This document shows positions 34,328-44,092 of a DNA stretch of 64,000 nucleotides, piece by piece. Source of the DNA: Paenibacillus marchantiae (GTDB lineage Bacteria; Bacillota; Bacilli; Paenibacillales; Paenibacillaceae); contig NZ_CP118270.1 of assembly GCF_028771845.1 (NCBI RefSeq), forward strand, positions 4,216,001 through 4,280,000. Direction: 5' to 3'. Under the pieces are notes generated by a model, which saw nothing but the letters and a program-made list of their open reading frames with translations, had not been told where the DNA came from and ran no database searches. Made by a program: the position numbers and the translations under genes. Numbering within the stretch: the stretch's first letter is position 1; each line of letters starts with the position of its first letter.

Positions 34328-37300
34328 TTGATAAAGATGAATCGTTTACGCAAGCCGCTGTCCATGGGCCTGTCGCTTCTCCTTGCATTATCTATCATAC
34401 AACCGGTTTCAGCTGAAAACGCCGCATCGCAGAAGATTGACATGAAATCCAGTTCGGACAAAATCACTACTTCCAAAGTCAACGCCAAATTAAGCAAGGA
34501 ATTTGAGAGTAATGATTATGTAACTTATCTGGTGAAAATGAAAGAACAGGTAGATACTGCCTCTGTCTCCAAACAAGCCATGCAAAAGGCAACAATCGAA
34601 AAGCAAACGGCTTCGGCAACGAAACTGTCGGTACGAAGCACCGTTGTCAGCTCTCTGCGGGAAACGGCCTCGCGATCTCAGTACACACTTGAAAGTTTTC
34701 TTGAAAAGGAACTTGACCTTGGCAAGGTCAAAGAATATAAAAGCTATTTCATCGTTAATGCACTGGCAGTAACGAGCACCAAAGAAGTCATGGAACAGAT
34801 TGCACTTCTGCCTGAGGTAGATAAAATATTGCCAAATGAGGAGCGTTTTCTGCAAAAAACCGAGGTCAGTAATGAAAAAGCAACCGCAGCCCCTGCGGCA
34901 GACACTACAACGATCCCGGCAAAAGAGTCGCCAGCGAAAGAAAGCGCAGCGGCTAACGATAAGAGCCTGCAGACAGAGAACGTAGAATGGAATATCGATT
35001 CTATCAACGCGCCAGCAGTCTGGGATAAAGGAATCGACGGTACAGGAATCGTTGTTGCCAACCTGGACAGCGGGGTCGATTACACGCATCCAGCGCTTCG
35101 GAGCAAATGGAGAGGGCTTGATGCTTCGGGAAATATCGTTGATCCCGAACTAAGCTGGTACGATCCCCATAGCAATGCTTCGCTTCCTGCGGATGGAGAC
35201 GGTCATGGTACACATACCATGGGTACGATGGTAGGCTCCGAAGCGAACGGCACCAACAAGATTGGGGTTGCTCCAGGGGCAAAATGGATTGCCGTTCGGA
35301 TTTTCAATCCGAGTACCACGGATGCCATTATACTGGATGGCGGTCAATGGCTGATTGCTCCAGTGGATGCTGAAGGAAACTTGCATCCTGAGCTTGCCCC
35401 GGATGTGGTTAACAATTCCTGGGGTGGTGGTCCAGGATTGGACGAGTGGTTCCGTCCAATGGTACAGGCTTGGCGTGATGCACAGATCTTTCCGGAATTT
35501 TCAGCCGGGAATGTGACACTGACGAATCCGGGAGGTCCAGGTTCGGTGGCGAACCCTGCGAACTATCCAGAGAGCTTCGCTACGGGAGCAACGGATATCA
35601 ACGGGAATCTGGCTTCTTTTTCCCTTCTTGGTCCTTCCCCTTATGAGGAAATTAAGCCGGAAGTTTCGGCTCCAGGTGTTAACATCCGTTCCTCTGTTCC
35701 GGGCGGAGTATATGAGGGTGGCTGGAACGGCACGTCCATGGCAGGCCCGCATACCACTGCACTGGCCGCACTCCTGCTTCAAGCTAATCATTCCCTTACG
35801 GTTGATCAGTTAGAGCAGATCATTATGGATACAGCTACACCGAGAACAGACAGCCGGTATCCAAATTCGCCAAATAACGGTTACGGTCATGGCATTATCA
35901 ATGCACTGGATGCTGTGGGCTCTGTCCTCGAAGGCATAGGCACGGTATCTGGCAGGGTTGTCACAGCTGGTGACGATCTGGAAGCGCCGGTTCTGGAACA
36001 TACGCCTGTCAATTCTGCCTTTACGGGGCTTGATATTCCACTGACTGCACGTGTTACCGATAATGTCGGTGTAACCACAGTGGAGGCATTTGCCAAAACA
36101 ACGGGCACGAGCCAATACGTATATCTGCCGATGAATCGAGTAGCTGGGGATGCCAAAGATGGAACTTATACAGCGACAATTCCGGCATTTCTAATCGAGT
36201 CACAGGGTTTGGAGTACTATATCCGGGTCAATGATTATGGCAACAACGGATTCGAGAGTGAAGTTTACAAGGTTGCTGTCTCCAATGGAGTCCAGCCTGG
36301 GTATCTGCAAGATTTTGAGGAAGACAATCTGGGCTTTACTTCGGGTGGAGTTGGCAACACTTGGGCATGGGGAGCACCAACAAGTGGACCGGGAAGTGCC
36401 TACTCTGGTGACAAAGTGATTGCAACTAATCTGACTGGGACTTATGCAGCCAACAGTAATGCTTACTTACTTGCACCACCAATTGATCTTACCCAGAGCC
36501 CTGAGGGAGCATTGTTATCCTTCAAGCACTGGTATGATTTGGAGAGCAATATCGATTTTGGCAAAGTGTACATTGCAACAGAGGATGGTGACTTCGTATT
36601 TGAAGAGGCATTGAGCTTTACAGGTGCCGGTGGAGGCTGGAAAACGCAATATATTGACTTGCGTGAATACGCCGGTCAACAGGTATTTATCAAGTTTAAT
36701 CTGACCAGTGACAATTCCGTTCAGAAGGCTGGTTGGTATATCGATGACTTTTCAGTACAAGCTCCAGATGATATTGCTCCGGGAGCACCAAGCGGATTGT
36801 CCGCTTCTGCCGACATACTGGGGAATGTAAACTTGTCCTGGACGGGATCGGACGATGAGGATCTGGAATCCTACAACGTATATCGTTCAACGAATTCAGG
36901 CACAGGTTATGAATTGCTCGGAAATACATCTGCAACGACATTTACGGATACGGCTACAGTAACAGATTCGACTTATTTTTATACGGTAGCCGCTCTTGAT
37001 TATAGTGGCAATGAGAGTGACAAGTCGAATGAGGTATCCGTGACCGTGGAGGTCCCTGAAGATATCTTCATCGATCACTTTGATGGCAACAGTGACAATG
37101 AGTGGACTCATTCCGGCACCAAGGACGAGTGGGAACGCGGAGTACCTGTCGTTGGACCTGCCAGTGCGGTTTCTCCGCCGAATGTTTGGGCAACTGATCT
37201 GGACAGTACCTATGAGAACGGTTCTAACTATTCTCTGGTATCGCCAGTCGTGGATCTAACTCAGGTGGATCAAGCTACGCTGACGTTCAATCATTGGTAT

Positions 37301-39526
37301 GAAATCGAAAGTGGATACGATTACGGTTATGTTGAAGCCACGAAAGACGGTGGCAACACATGGTCGGAGCTCGGTAAATTCTCTCATTCTTCAAATGGAA
37401 AACAATGGACTCCGGTATTTTACGATCTGGCAGCTTTGAAGGGGAATGAAGTTCAATTCCGGTTCAGATTGACTTCAGACAGCAGTGTCGTCAAGCAAGG
37501 CTGGTACATCGATGACTTCCGCATTCTGGGTATCGCCGCTGAGACGGTTACAAAAGATACGGCAGTTGTTCTGAACAGCGACAAGCCTAAGCCGGAATAT
37601 GATACTTCTTGGTACAAAATTTCAAATACGGACAAGGCCGAATTTAATAAAACCAAACAGGAACAGCCCGAAGTACAGAAACCTGGAACAGGTTCTGTAA
37701 CGCCGCAAAGTTTGCCTGCAAGTGCAACGGTCACTGTTCTGGAAACAGGACGTTCAGTGAAGACGGACCCGACGACAGGCAAATACAGTTTCACTCACGT
37801 GGCGGGTGATTACACGTTGAAGGCTGAGGCCTATGGCTATTATCCTCAAACGAAGACGGTAACCATCACGGATGGAAGTGGAGCAACAGCCAACTTCAAT
37901 CTGGAAACCATTCCTCAAGGAAAGATTGAAGGTATTGTGAGCGATGAACGGACAGGGAAACCTATCGCTGGAGCATCCGTCCTCGTGTTGGAAGATGCTC
38001 AAGTAGGTGCTGTACGCACAGGAGCAGACGGTAAATTTGCTCTGGATGTTCTGGAAGGAAGCTATACGTTATCGATCATCGCGACGGACTACTATAGCAA
38101 AACGGTAAATGTAACAGTACCTGGAAACGGTACAGTCGAAGCGAAAGTTGCCTTAAAACCATTTATCGGATTTCCTGGTGAAATCGCTTATGACGATGGA
38201 ACGGCTGAAAATGCAAGAGCCTTTGTGGCCGCAGATAACGCATGGGCTGTACGTATGACACCAGAACTAGAGACAGCACAGCTTACAGGTGCATCACTTC
38301 GATTCTGGAATACACAATGGCCTGTACCAGGTGGAACAGCATTCAAATATGCCGTCTATGATGCCTCCGGATCGGGTGGAGCGCCAGGCCGATTGCTGGC
38401 AGGACCTTTCGACGGTACGGCATTGCGCAATGATCAGTGGACAACCGTTGAATTTCCTGAGCCAGTAGTGGTACAAGGCGATTTCTATATCGTGTATGTA
38501 CAGACTGCTGTTGGAACGAGCGCACCTGGACTCGCAACCGATGAAAACGGTGTGAATGCAGGGCGGAGCTGGCAGCGTGTAGGTGGCGTATGGAGTACTG
38601 CACCAGCAGAAGAGGGTAACTATATGATTCGTGCAGTCGTGAAATATCCAGTGAATGCACCTGTACTCACACAACCGACGAGCACCTATACCAATCAGTC
38701 GACATTTACTGTGTCTGGAACTTCTCCAGCTTCAGGAGCCCAGATCAAGGTATATAATGGAAAAGAAGTAGCGGGAACAACGACAGTGGAGAATGGAAAA
38801 TTTAAGCTGAATGTTAAACTTCGTGCAGGGGTTAATGCCATTACTGCCGAGGCGGTAGTTAACGGGAAAACGACCGATCGCTCCCTTCCAGTTGTGATCA
38901 TCTTGGATCAGACAGCACCTGTGTTAACTGTCCTTACACCTGAAGAAGCAAGTCGAACTAACACAGAAGTGGTTCATGTGACGGGCGATGTACAGGACCA
39001 ATTCCTCGACAAAGTGACCATTAACGGACAGAAGGTGAAATTGGAGCAAGACAGAAGTTTTAATCACCGCGTACTTGTGAATGAGGGCAAGAACACGATT
39101 ACAATCATTGCGACAGATATTGCAGGCAATAAAACAACCGTGACACGGACTGTTTATGTGGAAACGTCTTTGCCTGAACTGACCAATATCTCTCCGGCTG
39201 AGGATGTACGGATTGTGGCAGGAGAAACTGTAACGGTTTCGTTCGACAGTATCCCCAAATTACAGGCCTCTTTCCGGATTGAACTGCCATCCAATTTGAG
39301 CACACAGGCTGGCGCAGAGATTCCATTGTTGGAAACGGAACCTGGTCATTATACAGGGACCTATACCACTGCATCTTCGCTGGTGCTTGAGGGTGGAGTG
39401 ATCGTGATCCGTGCTCAGGATGCAGCAGGAAACAAAGTCGAAGTGGAAGCGCCAGGACGGTTATTCGTATCTGCAGCAGAAGCTCCCGACACGAATGTGC
39501 CAGTTGACGAAAATCTGTTACCTTAA
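34328..39526 (+). CDS. Bacillopeptidase F-like secreted S8 serine protease, multidomain
   Basis: A 1732-aa secreted subtilase. In order: signal peptide (RKPLSMGLSLLLALSIIQPV, cleavage near SAENA); I9-like propeptide (about 55-175); linker; S8 domain with catalytic Asp247 (NLDSGVDYTHP), His293 (DGHGTHTMGT), oxyanion Asn395 (SAGN) and Ser470 (GTSMAGPH). Downstream are two MAM/immune-inhibitor-A-like domains, each ending GWYIDDF (near 735 and 1060). Between them is an Fn3 domain, and after them two carboxypeptidase-regulatory-like domains (about 1130-1280), a Bpr-specific domain (about 1285-1430) and Big/glucodextranase-type repeats. There is no SLH or LPXTG anchor. TTG 34328 follows AAAAGGAGTGG. 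It supplies peptides that the importer at 46-50 kb could take up (inference). Confidence 0.92.
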   Translation: MIKMNRLRKPLSMGLSLLLALSIIQPVSAENAASQKIDMKSSSDKITTSKVNAKLSKEFESNDYVTYLVKMKEQVDTASVSKQAMQKATIEKQTASATKLSVRSTVVSSLRETASRSQYTLESFLEKELDLGKVKEYKSYFIVNALAVTSTKEVMEQIALLPEVDKILPNEERFLQKTEVSNEKATAAPAADTTTIPAKESPAKESAAANDKSLQTENVEWNIDSINAPAVWDKGIDGTGIVVANLDSGVDYTHPALRSKWRGLDASGNIVDPELSWYDPHSNASLPADGDGHGTHTMGTMVGSEANGTNKIGVAPGAKWIAVRIFNPSTTDAIILDGGQWLIAPVDAEGNLHPELAPDVVNNSWGGGPGLDEWFRPMVQAWRDAQIFPEFSAGNVTLTNPGGPGSVANPANYPESFATGATDINGNLASFSLLGPSPYEEIKPEVSAPGVNIRSSVPGGVYEGGWNGTSMAGPHTTALAALLLQANHSLTVDQLEQIIMDTATPRTDSRYPNSPNNGYGHGIINALDAVGSVLEGIGTVSGRVVTAGDDLEAPVLEHTPVNSAFTGLDIPLTARVTDNVGVTTVEAFAKTTGTSQYVYLPMNRVAGDAKDGTYTATIPAFLIESQGLEYYIRVNDYGNNGFESEVYKVAVSNGVQPGYLQDFEEDNLGFTSGGVGNTWAWGAPTSGPGSAYSGDKVIATNLTGTYAANSNAYLLAPPIDLTQSPEGALLSFKHWYDLESNIDFGKVYIATEDGDFVFEEALSFTGAGGGWKTQYIDLREYAGQQVFIKFNLTSDNSVQKAGWYIDDFSVQAPDDIAPGAPSGLSASADILGNVNLSWTGSDDEDLESYNVYRSTNSGTGYELLGNTSATTFTDTATVTDSTYFYTVAALDYSGNESDKSNEVSVTVEVPEDIFIDHFDGNSDNEWTHSGTKDEWERGVPVVGPASAVSPPNVWATDLDSTYENGSNYSLVSPVVDLTQVDQATLTFNHWYEIESGYDYGYVEATKDGGNTWSELGKFSHSSNGKQWTPVFYDLAALKGNEVQFRFRLTSDSSVVKQGWYIDDFRILGIAAETVTKDTAVVLNSDKPKPEYDTSWYKISNTDKAEFNKTKQEQPEVQKPGTGSVTPQSLPASATVTVLETGRSVKTDPTTGKYSFTHVAGDYTLKAEAYGYYPQTKTVTITDGSGATANFNLETIPQGKIEGIVSDERTGKPIAGASVLVLEDAQVGAVRTGADGKFALDVLEGSYTLSIIATDYYSKTVNVTVPGNGTVEAKVALKPFIGFPGEIAYDDGTAENARAFVAADNAWAVRMTPELETAQLTGASLRFWNTQWPVPGGTAFKYAVYDASGSGGAPGRLLAGPFDGTALRNDQWTTVEFPEPVVVQGDFYIVYVQTAVGTSAPGLATDENGVNAGRSWQRVGGVWSTAPAEEGNYMIRAVVKYPVNAPVLTQPTSTYTNQSTFTVSGTSPASGAQIKVYNGKEVAGTTTVENGKFKLNVKLRAGVNAITAEAVVNGKTTDRSLPVVIILDQTAPVLTVLTPEEASRTNTEVVHVTGDVQDQFLDKVTINGQKVKLEQDRSFNHRVLVNEGKNTITIIATDIAGNKTTVTRTVYVETSLPELTNISPAEDVRIVAGETVTVSFDSIPKLQASFRIELPSNLSTQAGAEIPLLETEPGHYTGTYTTASSLVLEGGVIVIRAQDAAGNKVEVEAPGRLFVSAAEAPDTNVPVDENLLP

Positions 39527-39600
39527 TCGAAGCATCACGGAGATGCTTATAATCCAGCTTCAAATTGAAACAGAAACGATGATTTGAAAATGTAAAGTGA

Positions 39601-39642
39601 AAAGCCGACAAGCCCAAAGAAGAGGGGCTTGTCGGCTTTTTG
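39601..39642 (+). terminator. Terminator after the S8 protease
   Basis: AAAGCCGACAAGCCC pairs with GGGCTTGTCGGCTTT around AAAGAAGAG, ending in a T run. Confidence 0.9.
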
Positions 39643-39753
39643 TATGTAAATTCAAGAAGTATTGCCTAAGATTCGTTCAATGATATTGCATATGATGCAT
39701 GAACTTAATGAAACAGCGATATGTGTTCAATATGAAGACTGGAGGAACGATCT

Positions 39754-40512
39754 GTGGGTATTGAGAAATCACAACCGTTAAGAAGCAAATGGCTAAAAAC
39801 AAAGCAGCTTATCAATAATGATTCAATAAAACCGTTCATACCTGATACACAAAAGTTTAACAAGGTGAATCTAAAATCCATGATAGCCAGATATGGAATG
39901 TTATATATCAAGCCTGAAATAGGAACTCATGGAGTGGGCGTCATTAAGGCTGAGATGGAAAATCAACATGATTTTGCGTATCAGATGAATCAAAAACGTC
40001 TGACGTTTAATAGCTTTGATTCGTTCTATAAAAGTCTTGCACACGTTGTGAAACAGCGAAGTTATCTCATTCAAAGAGGAATACATTTGCTAAAACACAA
40101 CAACAGGCGCTTTGACATCCGGGTCATGGTACAGTTAAGCCCAGAACAGCAGTGGGAAGCAACGGGGGTTATCGGTCGACTTGGACATTCCAAAAAAATA
40201 GTAACCAATTATCATAACGGCGGTCAGCCAATGGATATTCATAAGCTTCTGGAATCTCATGTGTCCGCAAAGCGCAGAAATGAACTGATTCAGGAGATGA
40301 ATAAGCTGGGTGTTGGGATAGCTCGTCATATGAACAAGAAATACAAGCGATTGAAGGCAATTGGCGTGGATATTGGACTGGATCAAAGTCTGACACCTTG
40401 GGTCATTGAAGTGAATGCCAAGCCGGACCCTTATATTTTTAAACAATTAAAAGACAGGACGATGTATCGCAAGGTAATTCGGTATTTCCGCCATACAGAT
40501 CATAAGCCATAA
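39754..40512 (+). CDS. YheC/YheD-like ATP-grasp protein (spore-associated)
   Basis: A 252-aa protein. LYIKPEIGTHGVGVIKAEM is the ATP-grasp nucleotide-binding stretch, and FDIRVMVQL and LTPWVIEVNAKPDPYIF provide the metal and catalytic residues. These match the YheC/YheD group, which in Bacillus is spore-coat associated. It is shorter than YheC/YheD (about 360-450 aa) because it lacks their N-terminal domain. ATP-grasp enzymes ligate carboxylates to amines; the substrate is unknown. GTG 39754 follows TGGAGG. It is monocistronic, with a terminator after it. Confidence 0.85.
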   Translation: MGIEKSQPLRSKWLKTKQLINNDSIKPFIPDTQKFNKVNLKSMIARYGMLYIKPEIGTHGVGVIKAEMENQHDFAYQMNQKRLTFNSFDSFYKSLAHVVKQRSYLIQRGIHLLKHNNRRFDIRVMVQLSPEQQWEATGVIGRLGHSKKIVTNYHNGGQPMDIHKLLESHVSAKRRNELIQEMNKLGVGIARHMNKKYKRLKAIGVDIGLDQSLTPWVIEVNAKPDPYIFKQLKDRTMYRKVIRYFRHTDHKP

Positions 40513-40566
40513 AATATCTTCAGCTTAACTTTGGACATCCTTGATTCCGAATTGTTACATGCAGAG

Positions 40567-40610
40567 AAAGCTTCCTATTATCACGACTTGGTGAGCAGGA
40601 AGCTTTTTTG
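40567..40610 (+). terminator. Terminator after the YheC/D-like gene
   Basis: AAAGCTTCCT (40568-40577) pairs with AGGAAGCTTT, followed by TTTG. Confidence 0.8.
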
Positions 40611-40641
40611 CTTGTTTTCTTAAGAAGGTCATTCTAATTCA

Positions 40642-40671
40642 TGTCGTAATTTTATATAGTTATTGTCGTAA
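40642..40671 (+). promoter_or_regulatory. Direct repeats, probable AraC binding site
   Basis: TGTCGTAA occurs at 40642-40649 and 40664-40671, 22 bp apart, i.e. about two helical turns on one face. It is 81 bp before the first gene of an operon that encodes an AraC regulator. Confidence 0.5.
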
Positions 40672-40751
40672 GTTCCTATTAAAATTAGATCAGGTCTGTG
40701 TTAATTTATAGTTAGATGTCAGAATATCATATAGTATGGAGGTTAATCATA

Positions 40752-41756
40752 GTGACCATTCGAATAGGTAAAATAAGCTTATGGCACGTACATGCCTGGG
40801 ATTATATTAAACAGGCTCAGGAGCACGAAGATACGGTGATGGCTGCTGTATGGGATGAAGATGCCGAGCGCGGACAGGAAGCTGCTGAACGTTTGAACGT
40901 GCCATTCTATGCTTCTCTGGAAGATATGCTGGCACAGGACAACATCGATGCCGTCATTGTGGATGCACCGACACGTCTTCACGAAGATGTGATCACTGCT
41001 GCTGCGAAAGCGGGCAAACACATTTTCACAGAAAAAGTTATCGCTTCAACGATTAAAGAAGTAAATACGATCATTTCGGATGTACAGGATAACGGAGTGA
41101 AAATGACGGTATCTTTACCGCGTTTGAACGATGGATATACATTAACTATTCAAGATGTTCTGAACCAAGGACTACTTGGTAAGGTGACTTATGTTCGTGT
41201 GCGTTTATCGCATAACGGTGCGATTGGCAATTGGCTGCCTGAGCATTTTTATCATCTGGAAGATTGTCAGGGCGGGGCATTAATTGACCTCGGTTGTCAT
41301 CCGATGTATCTGACGAATCTGTTCCTAGGTCAAGAAGTGACTGGGGTTAATGCTAATTTCGGATATGTTACTGGAAAAGAAGTGGAAGATAACGCGGTTG
41401 CTACGTTATTTACGGATTCCGGAGCAATCGGTGTAGTCGAGGCTGGGTTTGTGAACAGTCATTCGCCGTTTGCGATAGAGGTTCATGGTACGGAAGGCAC
41501 ACTTTTATACGGAACACCAGAGGATAAGCTGCTAATCCGCACGAATGTTGGTTCAGATCAACAGAAGGAATGGACAGAGATTCCTTTGCTGGACAGAAGA
41601 GAAAGCGCATTCAGCCAGTGGGTATCCCATATTCAGAATGATACGATTGCTACCGAGAATTTGCAGACGGCTACTCAATTGACTCGCCTGATGGAGGCTG
41701 CCAACCTTTCTGCGAAGGAAGGGCGCAAAATCTCCTTGAAGGAGTTACAGGGATAG
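40752..41756 (+). CDS. Gfo/Idh/MocA-family oxidoreductase
   Basis: A 334-aa NAD(P)-dependent sugar dehydrogenase-like protein. The Rossmann part (about 1-120) has DAVIVDAPTRLHEDVITAAA and GKHIFTEKV, close to the family EKP motif; the C-terminal sheet domain includes GALIDLGCHPMYL. The nucleotide-binding glycine motif is atypical (GKISLWHVHAWDYI instead of GxGxxA), so cofactor binding may differ. GTG 40752 follows GGAGG by 9 nt; the longer frame is not supported. It is followed by an AraC regulator and a second family member. Confidence 0.85.
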   Translation: MTIRIGKISLWHVHAWDYIKQAQEHEDTVMAAVWDEDAERGQEAAERLNVPFYASLEDMLAQDNIDAVIVDAPTRLHEDVITAAAKAGKHIFTEKVIASTIKEVNTIISDVQDNGVKMTVSLPRLNDGYTLTIQDVLNQGLLGKVTYVRVRLSHNGAIGNWLPEHFYHLEDCQGGALIDLGCHPMYLTNLFLGQEVTGVNANFGYVTGKEVEDNAVATLFTDSGAIGVVEAGFVNSHSPFAIEVHGTEGTLLYGTPEDKLLIRTNVGSDQQKEWTEIPLLDRRESAFSQWVSHIQNDTIATENLQTATQLTRLMEAANLSAKEGRKISLKELQG

Positions 41757-41774
41757 GGTTTGGGAGGTGCCGCA

Positions 41775-42698
41775 TTGAGCCGATATCCTTTTGAGAAGAT
41801 GCTTGAACGACAGGATATCCTGGAAAGATTGGATGTCTCGATCCTGTGGGGACACTACGAGATACGAGTTCTGCGATTTCATCTGACTTCTTTTCCAGCA
41901 GGCAGAATCGTTGATTTTCATAACCATGCGGAATTCGAGTTACATTTCATCCCGAGAGGGAAAGGAAAAGTCATTCTGGGGGATGAGATGCATCCGCTCT
42001 CTGAAGGCATGCTGTATTTAACGGGTCCGGGTCTTGTTCATTATCAGGAGGCGGATTCCCAAGAGGCCATGGATGAACTATGCCTGCATGTGGATATCAT
42101 TGAACATCCCAGAGAGGGTGTAGATCCGTGGGAGGCAGCAGAGTCAGAGGAAACGATCGAAAAGCTTAGAACACTTCCTCTTGCTCCGGTACATGATTAT
42201 CATCGCGCCATGAACTGTTTCCTGGAAGCTTATGAGGCTTGTGACCGTAAACTAATTGGATATTACACGTCCATTAAGCAGCAGGTGATCAGTATTCTGC
42301 TGAAGACCGTCCGAGCCTACGATATCGGGGGGAATCGGGCGGAGGCTCCTGTGCGAGACATGTCTGTGTACAGGTACGATTATGCCATTCAGTATATGGA
42401 GGCAAATCATCCCTCAGCAGTAACGCTGGAGAATGTAGCGGAGAAGCTACATATTAGCAGCAGACAACTGCAACGAATCTTTTATCAGGTTCAGCCGGAA
42501 ATGCCTTTCAGCCGTGTGTTGGAGGATATCCGCCTGCGCGCGGTGTGCCGCAATCTGGAAGAAAGTCATGTTTCCATCGAACAAATTGCCCTGGCTTCAG
42601 GGTTTACCAATGCTAATTATTTACATGCTGTTTTTCGAAAGCGTCTGGGGATGACCCCATCGGCTTTCCGTAAAATGAAACAACCAAACCAAAAGTGA
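41775..42698 (+). CDS. AraC-family regulator
   Basis: A 307-aa AraC regulator. The cupin half has VDFHNHAEFELHFIPRGKGK and GMLYLTGPGLVHYQ; the HTHs are VTLENVAEKLHISSRQLQRI and VSIEQIALASGFTNANYLHA, ending in GMTPSAFRKM. TTG 41775 lies 6 nt after GGGAGGTG. It is in one operon with two dehydrogenases and may bind the direct repeats upstream of the operon. Confidence 0.88.
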   Translation: MSRYPFEKMLERQDILERLDVSILWGHYEIRVLRFHLTSFPAGRIVDFHNHAEFELHFIPRGKGKVILGDEMHPLSEGMLYLTGPGLVHYQEADSQEAMDELCLHVDIIEHPREGVDPWEAAESEETIEKLRTLPLAPVHDYHRAMNCFLEAYEACDRKLIGYYTSIKQQVISILLKTVRAYDIGGNRAEAPVRDMSVYRYDYAIQYMEANHPSAVTLENVAEKLHISSRQLQRIFYQVQPEMPFSRVLEDIRLRAVCRNLEESHVSIEQIALASGFTNANYLHAVFRKRLGMTPSAFRKMKQPNQK

Positions 42699-42710
42699 GG
42701 GTGATTAGAT

Positions 42711-43802
42711 ATGAGTAAAACGTATCGTGTAGGGATTATTGGCTGTGGCGGGATTGCAAACGGCAAACATCTGCCAAGTTTGAGCAAGCTTGATAATGTA
42801 GAACTGGTTGCTTTCTGTGATATCGTTCAGGAACGTGCAGAAGAAGCCAAAGAAAAGTATGGTAGTTCCGAAGCACAGGTATACACGGATTATCAAGAAT
42901 TACTTCAGGATGAAACGATTGATATTGTTCATGTTCTTACGCCAAATATCTCTCACGCAGAGATTTCTATTGCTGCACTTGAAGCCGGAAAACACGTCAT
43001 GTGTGAAAAACCAATGGCCAAGACATCTGCTGAAGCGCAAAAAATGCTTGAAGCAGCCGAGCGTACTGGTAAAAAACTGACCATCGGATACAATAACCGT
43101 TTCAGAGAAGACAGCTTGTACCTGAAGCAGCTGTGTGAAGCTGGCGAACTGGGTTCGATTTACTTTGCCAAAGCACATGCGATCAGAAGAAGAGCGGTAC
43201 CTACTTGGGGTGTTTTCCTTGATGAGGAGAAACAAGGTGGCGGACCGTTGATTGACATCGGTACACATGCACTTGACCTGACGCTGTGGATGATGGATAA
43301 CTATCAACCAAAGGTTGTTCTGGGCACAACTCATCACGAGCTTTCACAAAGAGAAAATGCAGCGAATGCATGGGGCCCGTGGGACCCGAAAAAATTCTCG
43401 GTTGAAGATTCCGCTTTTGGTATGATTGTAATGGAGAATGGCGCGACGATCATGTTGGAATCCAGCTGGGCGCTCAATTCACTGGACGTGGATGAAGCGA
43501 AATGCAGCTTGAGCGGAAGCGAAGCGGGCGCGGATATGAAGAATGGCCTGCGCATCAATGGAGAGAAATTCAGCCGTTTGTATACCAACGAAATTGAACT
43601 GAGTGCAGGCGGGGTCGCTTTCTACGATGGAAAAAGTGAAAGTGCACCGGATGTAGAGATGAGAAAATGGATTGAAGCGATCGATAAAGATCTGGAGCCG
43701 GTTGTAACTCCTAAACAGGCTTTGGTGGTTTCACAGATCCTGGAGGCACTCTATGAGTCCGCTCGTACAGGTAAAGCCGTTTACATGAACGAATCCAATT
43801 AA
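42711..43802 (+). CDS. Gfo/Idh/MocA-family oxidoreductase
   Basis: A 363-aa protein with a canonical Rossmann motif (RVGIIGCGGIANGKHLPSL), CEKPMAKT as the EKP motif, and GGGPLIDIGTHALDLTLWMM in the C-terminal substrate domain with the conserved D-x-G-x-H. Members oxidise or reduce sugars and inositols using NAD(P). It is the second such enzyme in the operon and starts 12 bp after the AraC gene, so a two-step sugar conversion is plausible. The substrate is unknown. Confidence 0.9.
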   Translation: MSKTYRVGIIGCGGIANGKHLPSLSKLDNVELVAFCDIVQERAEEAKEKYGSSEAQVYTDYQELLQDETIDIVHVLTPNISHAEISIAALEAGKHVMCEKPMAKTSAEAQKMLEAAERTGKKLTIGYNNRFREDSLYLKQLCEAGELGSIYFAKAHAIRRRAVPTWGVFLDEEKQGGGPLIDIGTHALDLTLWMMDNYQPKVVLGTTHHELSQRENAANAWGPWDPKKFSVEDSAFGMIVMENGATIMLESSWALNSLDVDEAKCSLSGSEAGADMKNGLRINGEKFSRLYTNEIELSAGGVAFYDGKSESAPDVEMRKWIEAIDKDLEPVVTPKQALVVSQILEALYESARTGKAVYMNESN

Positions 43803-43820
43803 GCCTAAAATACATTCCAG

Positions 43821-43857
43821 AAACCTTTATCCTCATCAGGAGGATAAAGGTTTTTGT
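43821..43857 (+). terminator. Terminator after the Gfo/Idh operon
   Basis: AAACCTTTATCCTC and GAGGATAAAGGTTT form a 14-bp stem around ATCAG, with T5. A second hairpin with a T run follows at 43930-43969 (AAAAGATG/CATCTTTT). Confidence 0.9.
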
Positions 43858-44021
43858 TCTTTTATACGCTATCCATTTGTCTATACCGTGCCTTACTTCT
43901 GTACGTATATAGAGAGAACAATCCAAATTAAAAAGATGTTTCTGTCTAATGCAGATGCATCTTTTTTATTTGGAAAACGGGTCGAGTTGAAAACTATTTT
44001 TAAATATATTCAAAAAAAGTA

Positions 44022-44070
44022 TTGCATATCTGTTTAGTCGGAATTATATTAATGGTATAAGGTCTAGACC
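44022..44070 (+). promoter_or_regulatory. Promoter and operator of the gntR-type gene
   Basis: TTGCAT (44022-44027), 17-bp spacer, TATATT (44045-44050). The palindrome GGTCTAGACC (44061-44070) lies at the start of the transcript, where a FadR-subfamily GntR dimer would repress; the family prefers GGTNNNNACC-like sites. Confidence 0.7.
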
Positions 44071-44092
44071 ATTTACAGATCGGAGTGTTTGC

